37,949 bases of DNA. Origin: Candidatus Anaerobutyricum avicola (GTDB lineage Bacteria > Bacillota > Clostridia > Lachnospirales > Lachnospiraceae). Shown here one piece after another: positions 24,660-32,858 of this stretch. A program made the position numbers and the translations under genes. Numbering within the stretch: position 1 is the stretch's first letter; every line of letters starts with the position of its first letter. The stretch is from positions 1 through 37,949 of the forward strand of contig DXGQ01000022.1 in the NCBI GenBank assembly GCA_019113845.1, written 5' to 3'. The notes below the pieces were generated by a model. It was not told where the DNA came from, searched no databases, and was given only the letters and a program-made list of their open reading frames with translations.

Positions 24660-25799
24660 ATGCTGAATCTGACAGAAGAACCGCTTCATCAACAATTAGA
24701 TATTTTATGGGAACCCGCAGAGGACGGCGCCCGCATCCTCCGTGTCTACGGAGAACAGCCGGCGCTCCGGCTACCGGAGTACATCGGACAGCGTCCGGTG
24801 ACCGAGATCGGTCCCTACTGCTTCTCCCGCTCCGAGCCAAAACTTCCGGAACAGTATTTTCATTTTTATACAGACGAAAGCCGGACAGAGCGCCCTGTCC
24901 CACAGACAGAGAACGGCAGAATATCCGCAGCGGAATCTGACCCCGGTGTGGCACACCGGCGCCTGTCCTATCTTGGCGGCTCCACGCTCACGTCCGTCTG
25001 GCTGCCGACCACCGTGCACACGCTTCACAACGCCGCCTTTTATAACTGTCGGGAGCTCCATACCCTGTCCGCTGGCGCGGGCATCCGCTCCATCGGCAGT
25101 GACGAGTTCATGAACTGCACCCGGCTCTCCCGGCTGATCATGCGCTGCGCGGACACGGAGGCAGAGGGGCTGCCGCTGCTGCTGGAACGCTATGCGGAAG
25201 ATCTTCTGGTGCTCTTTATGCCGGAATTACCTGCTTCGGACTGCCCCGCCTTCGGCTCCTCTTCCGCCGACGCCTCCAAGTCTTCGTCGGAGAACGCCAT
25301 CCAGGGCGCCCTCTTTTTTCCGGAATATTATGAGTGGCTGGACGAGATCTCTCCGGCACATATCTTCAGCCGGAGTATTCACGGCGAAGGCTTCCGCATG
25401 AGGAAATGTTTTGAGAATGGCCGGATCAATTATGAAAAGTACGACCAGTGTTTTGAAAATGCATTAAAGGTGGAGTCGGCGAACACTCTGTGCCGCATCT
25501 CCATCGCCCGGCTGCGCTGGCCGGCGGGTCTGAAAGAAGAAGCCCGCACACTTTATGAACATGCATTGAAAGAGAATCTGCGCACTGCCATCACTCTGGC
25601 TGTCAGGGACAGAGACCTTGCGCTGCTGCTCTTTCTCTGCCGGTACTTTTCCGCCGGAGACTACGGCGAGGCCATCGCATCCTGCGTGGACGCCGACTGG
25701 GGCGAGGGCAGCGCCCGGCTGATGGAAGAACAGCATCGAAACGGCAGCTTTTCCAGGAAAAGTTTCTCGTTCGACGACTTTTCACTGGATGATCTGTGA
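24660..25799 (+). CDS. cytoplasmic BspA-type leucine-rich repeat protein
   Basis: The protein has 379 residues; AGGAG lies nine bases before ATG. There is no signal peptide or membrane segment, which is unusual for BspA-type LRRs. N-terminal LRR_5-like units include LRLPEYIGQRPVTEIGPYCF (about 37-56), LTSVWLPTTVHTLHNAAFYN and GIRSIGSDEFMNCTRLSRL. A Ser-rich loop (about 198-214) is followed by an all-helical C-terminal half (about 255-365) that resembles ankyrin- or TPR-like helical pairs (KVESANTLCRISIARLRWP, EARTLYEHALKENLRTAI). It ends SFDDFSLDDL. Being first of three same-strand genes with VWA and MoxR partners, it may be their substrate or adaptor. Function unknown. Confidence 0.75.
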   Translation: MLNLTEEPLHQQLDILWEPAEDGARILRVYGEQPALRLPEYIGQRPVTEIGPYCFSRSEPKLPEQYFHFYTDESRTERPVPQTENGRISAAESDPGVAHRRLSYLGGSTLTSVWLPTTVHTLHNAAFYNCRELHTLSAGAGIRSIGSDEFMNCTRLSRLIMRCADTEAEGLPLLLERYAEDLLVLFMPELPASDCPAFGSSSADASKSSSENAIQGALFFPEYYEWLDEISPAHIFSRSIHGEGFRMRKCFENGRINYEKYDQCFENALKVESANTLCRISIARLRWPAGLKEEARTLYEHALKENLRTAITLAVRDRDLALLLFLCRYFSAGDYGEAIASCVDADWGEGSARLMEEQHRNGSFSRKSFSFDDFSLDDL

Positions 25800-25900
25800 T
25801 TTGTCACAAACGCCTTTTCCGTCAGAAAAAAGATACGAACCAGTCGCCACTGATAGTTTGAAACATTTTTTACATTTGTTCTATAGAAAAGAGAGTGATC

Positions 25901-27268
25901 ATGGCACACAGACAAACGCAGACTGAGTGGGAGAATGGCATGTGCCTGCAGATCCTGGATGTCATCCGCAGTGAACTCTACCTGGATTTCCGGTATCTGG
26001 ACATGGCGCTGTCCGCCCTCACCTTCTCAGCAAACGAACAGATTCAAACCTTTGCCACCGACGGCAGTTTTCTTTTTTTCTCCCGGGAACAGATTCTGCG
26101 GGTCTACCGCAGCAATCCTCTGTTCCTGGACCGCGCCTATCTCCACAGCGTCCTGCACTGCATTTTCCGGCATCTCTGGATGCGGGGAAACCGCGAGCCG
26201 GTGCTGTGGAATCTGGCCTGCGATATCGCGGTGGAATGGATGATCGATTCTTTTGACAAACCATCCACCCGGCGGACACTCTCCCTGCGGAGGACGAACT
26301 ATTACGCCCATCTGAAAGAAGAAAAAATCCCGGTCACTGCCGCCGCCATCTATCACGACCTGCTCTCCATCACCGACTACGAGGAGCAGGCCGCCATGCA
26401 GTTTGAATTCTACACGGACGACCACCGTTTCTGGCCGAAAGACCCGGCGCGCTCCCCGTCTTCCGCGCAGGCAGGTGCAAACTGGGAGAAAATCGGCCGC
26501 CGGGTCACCAAAGAAATGGAACTGAAAGGGAAGCAGGACGGCGAAGCCCTGTCCTCCGTACAGACGCAGATCAGACAGGGGCGCTCCCGGCGCTCCTACC
26601 GCGAGTTTCTGCGGAAGTTCACCGTGCTGAAAGAAGAACTGCACTGCGATTACGATGAGTTTGATCTGAATTACTATACTTACGGGCTGCGTCTTTACAA
26701 AAACATGCCTCTGATCGAGCCACTGGAAACCCGGGAGATCATGAAGATATCCGAGTTTGTCATCGTCATCGACACCAGCTACTCCACCAGCGGTCCGCTG
26801 GTCAAACGTTTTCTGGAGGAAACGTTTCAGATCATCCGGCAGCGGGACAGCTTTTTCCAAAAAAGCCATATCCGGATCATTCAATGTGACAACCAGGTGC
26901 ACACCGACACGGTCATCACCTCCGCGGAAGACATCGCCCGGCTGCTAAAAAACTTCTCTCTCATCGGCGGCGGAGGAACCGACTTCCGCCCGGCGTTCGC
27001 TTACGTGAACCGGCTGCTGGACGAGGGAGTCTTCCACAACCTCAAAGGACTACTCTATTTTACGGACGGAAAGGGCATTTACCCTGCCAAAAGACCGCCG
27101 TATGAGACTGCCTTTGTGTTTATCGACCGGCACCAGTCCGGCGCGCATCCTTCTTCGGAACAGGACGCCCTGACATCCGAAAGCGGCTTCGGCGCATCCG
27201 GGTACCTCCTGGAGGTTCCCGCCTGGGCCATGAAAATTCACCTGGATGAAGATGATCTGGGCTTATGA
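25901..27268 (+). CDS. VWA-like protein with degenerate metallopeptidase-like domain (DUF2201 family)
   Basis: The protein has 455 residues from ATG at 25901 (RBS AAGAGAG; a GTG six bases upstream is too close). The N-terminal part resembles the putative metallopeptidase domain of DUF2201 proteins. Where HExxH is expected it reads H82-S-V-L-H86 with H91 following, so the catalytic glutamate is missing. LWNLACDIAVEWMI follows, as in the family. The C-terminal VWA-like domain has an intact MIDAS: D291-T-S-Y-S295, T360 in GGGGTDF and D389 in YFTDG. Such proteins pair with MoxR ATPases, as here, where the ATPase gene starts 103 bp downstream. No signal peptide. Confidence 0.85.
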   Translation: MAHRQTQTEWENGMCLQILDVIRSELYLDFRYLDMALSALTFSANEQIQTFATDGSFLFFSREQILRVYRSNPLFLDRAYLHSVLHCIFRHLWMRGNREPVLWNLACDIAVEWMIDSFDKPSTRRTLSLRRTNYYAHLKEEKIPVTAAAIYHDLLSITDYEEQAAMQFEFYTDDHRFWPKDPARSPSSAQAGANWEKIGRRVTKEMELKGKQDGEALSSVQTQIRQGRSRRSYREFLRKFTVLKEELHCDYDEFDLNYYTYGLRLYKNMPLIEPLETREIMKISEFVIVIDTSYSTSGPLVKRFLEETFQIIRQRDSFFQKSHIRIIQCDNQVHTDTVITSAEDIARLLKNFSLIGGGGTDFRPAFAYVNRLLDEGVFHNLKGLLYFTDGKGIYPAKRPPYETAFVFIDRHQSGAHPSSEQDALTSESGFGASGYLLEVPAWAMKIHLDEDDLGL

Positions 27269-27371
27269 CAGGCCGGTTATCCGATTCATCGGCACAACCT
27301 TCCGGCCAGGTCATCCCGCTTCCGGTCAAACACAACATTTACCAATGCATTTATTTAGGGGATAACAATCT

Positions 27372-28997
27372 ATGAATATAAAGAAAGCAAAGGAAGATAT
27401 CAAAAATACCGTCCGGGCCTATCTGGACAAAAACGAATTCGGCCAGTACCGGATTCCGGAAATCCGCCAGCGTCCCATCCTTCTGATGGGCCCTCCCGGC
27501 ATCGGAAAGACACAGATCATGCAGCAGATTGCCCGGGAATGTGACATCGGCCTCATCGCCTACACCATCACACACCACACGCGACAGAGCGCGGTGGGTC
27601 TGCCTTTCATCAAAGAGGAAGTCTTCGACGGCGTCACGCACTCCGTCACGGAGTACACGATGAGCGAGATCATCAGCAGCATTTACCGCTACATGGAGGA
27701 GACCGGAAAAACAGAGGGCATCCTCTTTATCGACGAGATCAACTGCGTTTCCGAGACGCTGGCGCCGACCATGCTCCAGTTTCTCCAGTGCAAGACGTTC
27801 GGCAATCAGGCCGTCCCGAAAGGCTGGATCATCACTGCCGCCGGCAATCCGCCGGAATACAACAAAAGTGTCCGGGACTTCGACTTCGTCACGCTGGACC
27901 GTGTCCGCAAGATCGACATTGAAGCCGACCTGGAAGCGTTCCGCAGTTACGCCCGCACCAGACATATCCACCCATTCATCCTCAGTTATCTGGAACTGCG
28001 CCCACAGAACTTCTACCGGACGGAAAACGACGTGGACGGCATGCAGTTCGTCACCGCCCGCGGCTGGGAAGACCTGAGTTACGTGATACGTTCCTACGAA
28101 TCGCTCTCCATCCCCGTGGACGAGGACCTCATCCATCAGTTCCTGCAGCACGAGGATATCGCCAAGGACGTGGCGGCCTACTACGACCTCTACCAGAAAT
28201 ACCGGGACGAGTACGATATCAGCCGCATCCTCACCGGAGAAGTCAAAACTTCCATCTTTGAGCGACTGTTCCGCGCCTCCTTTGACGAGCGATTGAGCTG
28301 TGTGGAACTGCTCACCGGCGGCCTGCACAATTTCATCGCCGCCGCCATGGAAAAAGACCGTGTCACCACAGCATGTTATGATTTTCTGAAAATGTACCGG
28401 AAAAATCTGCGCGCGCTGGTGTCAGATTACGCGGAAAGCAACACGCCAGCCGATCAGACTCCGGCAAACGAAAAGACATCCGGCAATGCATCGGTTGATA
28501 CACAGGCAGCCTCTTCCGGCAGTGCGGCATGGATTCTCTGGCAGCAGATGCTGTCCGACCGGGACGCATCTTTTGCCCTGACAGAAAAAACGGGACTCGT
28601 CTCCCCGGAAGATAAAAAACGGCATCTCTCCGTCATGCAGCTTCTTCGAAGCTGGGCGCCGGATACCACCGCTGCTCCAAAAGAAGCCTTCGCGCAGGTA
28701 AAAGCCGGTTTTGATACACTCTGTGAGCAGAGAAGCGCCTCCATCGACACCGCCGCAAAGGCGCTTGACTATAGCTTTACTTTCATGGAGGACGCCTTCG
28801 GCGAGGGCCAGGAGATGGTCATCTTCGTGACTGAGCTGACCATGGATTCCGAAATCTCCGCCTTCATCACGGAAAATGGCTGCGACAAGTACTTCCAATA
28901 CAACAAAACGCTTCTCATCGGCAGCCGCCGGGCCGCCATCCTACAGGAACTGAACCGGGACGATATTTATTCTGACGCGTCCGCGTATGAGTTTTAA
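27372..28997 (+). CDS. MoxR-type AAA+ ATPase
   Basis: The protein has 541 residues. The AAA+ core (about 30-330) has Walker A GPPGIGKT (40-47), Walker B ILFIDEIN (about 117-124), sensor 1 ITAAGNPPEYN and TARGWEDLS near sensor 2, as in MoxR/RavA-like chaperone ATPases. A linker (about 350-390, Thr/Ala/Ser-rich) is followed by a helical C-terminal domain (about 400-540) with no recognised motif, longer than in typical MoxR proteins (about 320-350). GGGGAT lies eight bases before ATG. It is the last gene of the LRR/VWA/ATPase unit and is followed by strong terminators. It presumably remodels a target together with the VWA protein. Confidence 0.88.
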   Translation: MNIKKAKEDIKNTVRAYLDKNEFGQYRIPEIRQRPILLMGPPGIGKTQIMQQIARECDIGLIAYTITHHTRQSAVGLPFIKEEVFDGVTHSVTEYTMSEIISSIYRYMEETGKTEGILFIDEINCVSETLAPTMLQFLQCKTFGNQAVPKGWIITAAGNPPEYNKSVRDFDFVTLDRVRKIDIEADLEAFRSYARTRHIHPFILSYLELRPQNFYRTENDVDGMQFVTARGWEDLSYVIRSYESLSIPVDEDLIHQFLQHEDIAKDVAAYYDLYQKYRDEYDISRILTGEVKTSIFERLFRASFDERLSCVELLTGGLHNFIAAAMEKDRVTTACYDFLKMYRKNLRALVSDYAESNTPADQTPANEKTSGNASVDTQAASSGSAAWILWQQMLSDRDASFALTEKTGLVSPEDKKRHLSVMQLLRSWAPDTTAAPKEAFAQVKAGFDTLCEQRSASIDTAAKALDYSFTFMEDAFGEGQEMVIFVTELTMDSEISAFITENGCDKYFQYNKTLLIGSRRAAILQELNRDDIYSDASAYEF

Positions 28998-29048
28998 TAC
29001 TGAACAAAAAAAGAAGCGCAGAAGCGCTCCGTCGATCAATACCTGCAA

Positions 29049-29096
29049 CAAAAAATCTCCGGCAGTCTGGTCCATTCCAGACTCCGGAGATTTTTC
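29049..29096. terminator. bidirectional terminator between the MoxR cluster and the pilus operon
   Basis: A long stem, AAATCTCCGG with CAGTCTGG, pairs with CCAGACT and CCGGAGATTT (29053-29093), flanked by five T on the plus side and six A on the other. It serves both converging transcripts. Confidence 0.92.
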
Positions 29097-29117
29097 TGTT
29101 TCTCTGTTATCTGCCTG

Positions 29118-29156
29118 TCAGAGCAACAACAGCTCTGAAAGTTTTCTTTATTTTTA
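29118..29156 (+). terminator. second rightward terminator
   Basis: TCAGAGC (29118-29124) pairs with GCTCTGA (29132-29138) and is followed by GTTTTCTTTATTTTT. It backs up the stronger terminator just before it. Confidence 0.7.
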
Positions 29157-29167
29157 TTTCTGATAAT

Positions 29168-30886
29168 CTATCCGCGTCTTCTCCTGCGCACTACGACCAC
29201 GCCGCCAACGATCACTGCCGCCGCCAGGAGCCCTGCGTACAAGAAGATCTGGTTGTCGTCTCCTGTCCGTGCGGAACCGGAGCTCCGGCCCGTGCCACTG
29301 CTGGTACCGCCGCTCTGACTGTTGTTTCCATTGTTATTGCTGCCGTTGTCGTTTGCGCTGCTACGGTTGTTAGCGTTGCCGGTACCCGGGTCGTTTGGCG
29401 CTTGGGTGGATGGTTCTTCCTGATAATAGCCGTCGGCCGCGCCGAGGGTGTTGGTGATGTTCACCGTGCCTGTGGTCTGCCCCAGGGACAGGGCCACATT
29501 TGCCTCCCCGGTCACTTCATAGAGGAAGGTGCTGTCCTGGCTCACCGGAACGCCCTGCTCGTTGGTCTCGCGCACCGCGTAGGTGATGGCTTCCGTGCCG
29601 TCCGTGCCGCCCAGCGGCACTTCCACCGTCACAGCCGCATTGTTATTGAGTTTCACGATCTCGACCGGGTCCGCACCCACAGTTCCCTGCGCGTCCACCG
29701 GGAAGACGCCCGCGTAGAAGACGTCATCCGAAGCGACCATCTGGCCGTTGTTCATGACGCTCTTCGTGATGGTAATCTCACCGGTCAGGTAATAGCCGTC
29801 CGGCAGTTCCCCGTACACGTTGCTGATGGTCGCGCTGGCGGTCCGGTCTCCCTCCGTGTTCAGGATGACCTCCGGCTCTTCCCCCGCATGGGCTGCCGCC
29901 GGGTCCTCCCCTGCCATGACAGTAAAGAGGCTTCCGCTGCCTGTGCCGGCATTATCCGCACCGGCAGATTCCGAGCCGTCCGGCCCGCCATACGTGATGG
30001 CGTCACCGTTCCCGTCCAGCTCAAAGATATAATAAGGTTTATCGGTAACCGGCAAATCCGTAAAAGTCACAGTTCCGCTGCTGCCATTCTGAATCCGTAC
30101 CGTCTGCCGCCAGTTCTCGCCGCCATAGCGGTACTGACCCTGAGAATCCATAAAGAGGCCGATATCAAAAGAAGCGTCCGTCGCCGTGGCATCCATCAGA
30201 TTTCCATCATTGTTATATTTTAAGGCCTTCGTCACCTGGATACTGCCAAGGCTCCCGAACTCCACCGCCTTTGGTTCCGCAGTCACATCATAAAGCCAGT
30301 TGGCCCCATCGGTCATATACGGGATCGCCACCAGAAACGGGCCGGTGACGCCGTAGGCGTTGGCATTGGTCTGCAGGATCAGGTACATGCCCTGCGCAAG
30401 CCCCGTGCCGTCCGCACCGTCAAAGACTGCCACGGCGTCCTCGCCGTTTACATTTGCTGTATATCCTTTCTCCGCCGGGTCGAGTCCCGCCGCGAGCACG
30501 GCCTCTTCCAGCCGCTGCGCGGTCTCCCGATTAGCTTCCCCGGTGGTCACCGCATTCAAATCAAGTCCTGCCAGGCTGCCCACCTCACGGAGCTCCGCCG
30601 CCAGGTCAAAACGGATATAATTGTCCTCTGTGTTGACGTCGCCGACTTTATAGAGCGTCAGCTCCACGCCGTTCTTACCGGTCGGTTCCTGCCCTTCGAT
30701 GTCCCCGAGCTTCACCGTGATGCTCCCCCGTTGGTCCGGATCATAGGGATCAGATGCCGACGCTGTCGTACCGGTATCATCCGCATATACATTTACGCCT
30801 GCAAATGTACCAAATATCATGGATACCGCAAGCAGAAACACCATGAGAACCCCATATTTTCTTATCTTTAAAGATCTCTGCTTCAT
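29168..30886 (-). CDS. pilin / isopeptide-domain surface protein with sortase signal
   Basis: The protein has 572 residues. A signal peptide (about 1-35, core VLMVFLLAVSMIFGTFAG) precedes an N-terminal pilin-like domain (SITVKLGDIEG, ELTLYKVGDV, GMYLILQT). Two or more Cna-B/SpaA-type domains follow, with start motifs such as GSIQVTKAL and GEITITKSV and end motifs YYIFELDGNG and TYAVRETNEQG. A Gly/Asn/Ser linker precedes a sorting signal SARTGD, a hydrophobic helix and a terminal RRRRR. The sorting motif lacks the proline of LPxTG. Its start overlaps the sortase stop by four bases (ATGA), with GGAGGAGG upstream, so it is translationally coupled. It is likely a backbone or minor subunit of a sortase-assembled pilus. 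Confidence 0.85.
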   Translation of the reverse strand: MKQRSLKIRKYGVLMVFLLAVSMIFGTFAGVNVYADDTGTTASASDPYDPDQRGSITVKLGDIEGQEPTGKNGVELTLYKVGDVNTEDNYIRFDLAAELREVGSLAGLDLNAVTTGEANRETAQRLEEAVLAAGLDPAEKGYTANVNGEDAVAVFDGADGTGLAQGMYLILQTNANAYGVTGPFLVAIPYMTDGANWLYDVTAEPKAVEFGSLGSIQVTKALKYNNDGNLMDATATDASFDIGLFMDSQGQYRYGGENWRQTVRIQNGSSGTVTFTDLPVTDKPYYIFELDGNGDAITYGGPDGSESAGADNAGTGSGSLFTVMAGEDPAAAHAGEEPEVILNTEGDRTASATISNVYGELPDGYYLTGEITITKSVMNNGQMVASDDVFYAGVFPVDAQGTVGADPVEIVKLNNNAAVTVEVPLGGTDGTEAITYAVRETNEQGVPVSQDSTFLYEVTGEANVALSLGQTTGTVNITNTLGAADGYYQEEPSTQAPNDPGTGNANNRSSANDNGSNNNGNNSQSGGTSSGTGRSSGSARTGDDNQIFLYAGLLAAAVIVGGVVVVRRRRRG

Positions 30887-31767
30887 TGGTTCGCCTCCTC
30901 CTTCTTTCTACGGCTGTTTTTTCTTATTCTAATCAAACGGATACCTCCGTAAATAAGCACGATCAATATAAATCCTATGGACAGTAAAAACGTTTTCTGA
31001 GACAGAAGCCACTGCCACAGGCTCTCCCTCATGGCCGCTTTCTGACTCTCCTGCACTCCGTCACAGGCTGTCCTTTCCGCATGGATCAGCAGCCGGTGAG
31101 AATTAATCCCGTAAGGGGTACAGGTGACCAGCGTCACAAGATCCCGTCCTTCCTGAATCCCCAGGCTGTCCACCTGTTCCGGCAGCACCGTCTCAATACT
31201 ATAAACCCGGTACGCCAGCGTTTCCTTCAAAATATGTATATAAAAGATATCGCCTTTCTCCACCTGATCCAGATTGGTGAAAAGCTCCGCTGTCGGCAGC
31301 CCCCGGTGCCCCGTCAGGACGCTGTGGGTGCTCTCCCCTCCCACCGGAAAAGACGAGCCCTTAAGATGTCCCACCCCAATGTTCAGCACATCCGACGATG
31401 TGCCGTGATAAATGGGCAGATACACATTGATATCCGGAATCTCGATGGCGCCCATGACGCCGCTTTCTTCCATATCGAGGACGCCGTCATATTCCGGGTC
31501 TCCTCCCTGCCCCTCCGCGTCATTTTGTGTAAACGCATCGGTAAGCACGGCATTGCTCCCGGCCAGTTTCTCGTTGTACTCTACCGCTTCCTGGCGATAA
31601 GCGTCCAGTTCCTCCTGCTCCATCTTTGCCAGGCGCTCGTCATAATCCGCCATGACCGTTCCCTGATGGAGCTGGTTATACAGCGTGCTGATGGTCGGAT
31701 AATTAAAAATCAATATGCCGGCCGCAAACAGAAGTACGGCTGCCACGCCTATTATTTTATTTCTCAT
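30883..31767 (-). CDS. class C sortase, intact
   Basis: The protein has 294 residues from ATG at 31767. An N-terminal membrane segment (about 4-22) is followed by a lid-like region (about 75-105). The sortase barrel has EIPDINVYLPIYHGTS, the catalytic H154 in LTGHRG, C216 in LVTCTPYG and R225 in NSHRLL. A C-terminal membrane helix (about 258-280) and basic tail are typical of pilin-polymerising class C enzymes. The start overlaps the end of the upstream sortase by 11 bases. A longer reading from 31818 is possible but lacks a ribosome site. It probably cross-links the pilins of this locus. Confidence 0.92.
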   Translation of the reverse strand: MRNKIIGVAAVLLFAAGILIFNYPTISTLYNQLHQGTVMADYDERLAKMEQEELDAYRQEAVEYNEKLAGSNAVLTDAFTQNDAEGQGGDPEYDGVLDMEESGVMGAIEIPDINVYLPIYHGTSSDVLNIGVGHLKGSSFPVGGESTHSVLTGHRGLPTAELFTNLDQVEKGDIFYIHILKETLAYRVYSIETVLPEQVDSLGIQEGRDLVTLVTCTPYGINSHRLLIHAERTACDGVQESQKAAMRESLWQWLLSQKTFLLSIGFILIVLIYGGIRLIRIRKNSRRKKEEANQ

Positions 31768-32610
31768 TCTGTTTTCTGCCGCCTGCTTTCTTTTTGTGCC
31801 GGATGCCCGCCACGGCAAGAATGACCGCCGCTGCTGCCGCTGCCGCTATGTAAGCATTCCACATCGGGTTCCATTTTTCCTTTTCAAGAGGCGCTTTTTC
31901 CTGCGCTTCCTCATAAGGAATCCTCGTTCCCCGCACCAGCAGCCAATGGCTGTTAATACCATACGGCGTACAGGTGACCAGGGTCACATAATCTTCATTT
32001 TTATCAATCAACAGATCAGAGATGTCCTCGGGAAGGACAACTTTGATCTGGTCAACTTCGTAAGCCAGCGTCTGATTCAGAACATGAATGTAAAACACAC
32101 CCCCCTCTTCCACCTCAGACAAATTGTTGAACATCTCTGCCGTCGGCAGAGCCGTGTGCCCGGATATGACCGCATGGGTTCCCTTGCCCCCCCCACCGGC
32201 AGAGAGCTGTTTTGTAAATGCCCCGCTCCCTTTTCCAGAGACGCACTGTTCGTTCCGTGATAAATCGGCAGGTAGATATCCTGGCCGGGAATCTCGATGC
32301 TTCCCATGACGCCGTCTCCCCCGATATTTAACAAATCCTCGTATTCCGTATTCTGTTCCTTCAGCGCCTCCGCATTGAACGGGTCTGTGAGGACCACATT
32401 TCCTAAAAGGCTCTCATTATATTTTCTGGCCTTTTCCAGTTCTTCTTCAATCTGCGCCTGTGACAATCTCGCCGCTTTCTCATCATAGTCTGCCACAACC
32501 TGACCCTGATGACGGCCCATGTACCAGCTACTCACAACCGGGTACAGAACCAATCCGGCTCCTCCGAGAAAAAGCAGAACGATTATTATAATAGGAAGGA
32601 ATCTTTTCAC
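31757..32610 (-). pseudogene. class C sortase, out of frame at a run of eight G
   Basis: The start is GTG at 32610 after AAAGGAGAAAGAG. The first frame gives a membrane helix, the lid region, EIPGQDIYLPIYHGTN and SSLPVGG, then shifts at C8 on the plus strand (32187-32194) into nonsense ending near 32077. The second frame resumes at once with KGTHAVISGHTALPTAEMF, LVTCTPYGINSH and a C-terminal membrane helix, so the catalytic His, Cys and Arg are all in the lost part. Six G, or nine, would restore one frame of about 284 residues; by comparison the neighbour sortase reads PVGGESTHSV. It is either off by phase variation, a true mutation or a homopolymer error. Confidence 0.88.
32187..32194 (-). 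repeat. eight-base G tract inside the sortase gene
   Basis: Eight C on the plus strand, flanked by TTG and ACC, mark exactly where the sortase frame breaks. It is the longest G/C homopolymer noticed in the window and a candidate slipped-strand switch. Confidence 0.9.
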
Positions 32611-32858
32611 TGTGCTCTTTCTCCTTTACCTTTGCCCCGGCAGGGGAGCGGCGAAACCGCCCCCTTCCGGGACGTCCCTCAGCCGGGAATCCCCGCCTGA
32701 TACACCCGCAGGACCGCCAAACGGCCCCGCAGGATTCCATGTTTCCTCACGTGGGATGCCGGGGCTACCCCGGCCCGTCCCCACTCTTTGGTATGTACCT
32801 TCCCAGCAAATGTACTGAAAATGTATCAAAGTGATCAAAACCTAAACCTTCGGTTTCC
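32611..32858 (-). other. GC-rich, hairpin-dense spacer inside the pilus operon
   Basis: There is no credible gene in this 248-bp stretch. It holds several short strong inverted repeats, for example CCGGGG-CTA-CCCCGG (about 32769-32784), GGGACGTCCC (about 32668-32677) and GCGGCGAAACCGCC (about 32649-32662), plus AAACC/GGTTT just after the adhesin stop. It sits between the adhesin and first sortase and is far more GC-rich than the adhesin. Likely roles are transcript attenuation or processing that sets sortase level against adhesin level; this is inference. Confidence 0.55.

Noticed and set aside
27351-28328. Open frame antisense to the MoxR ATPase gene
   Set aside because: It covers the complement of the AAA+ core, lacks a ribosome site and shows no domain.
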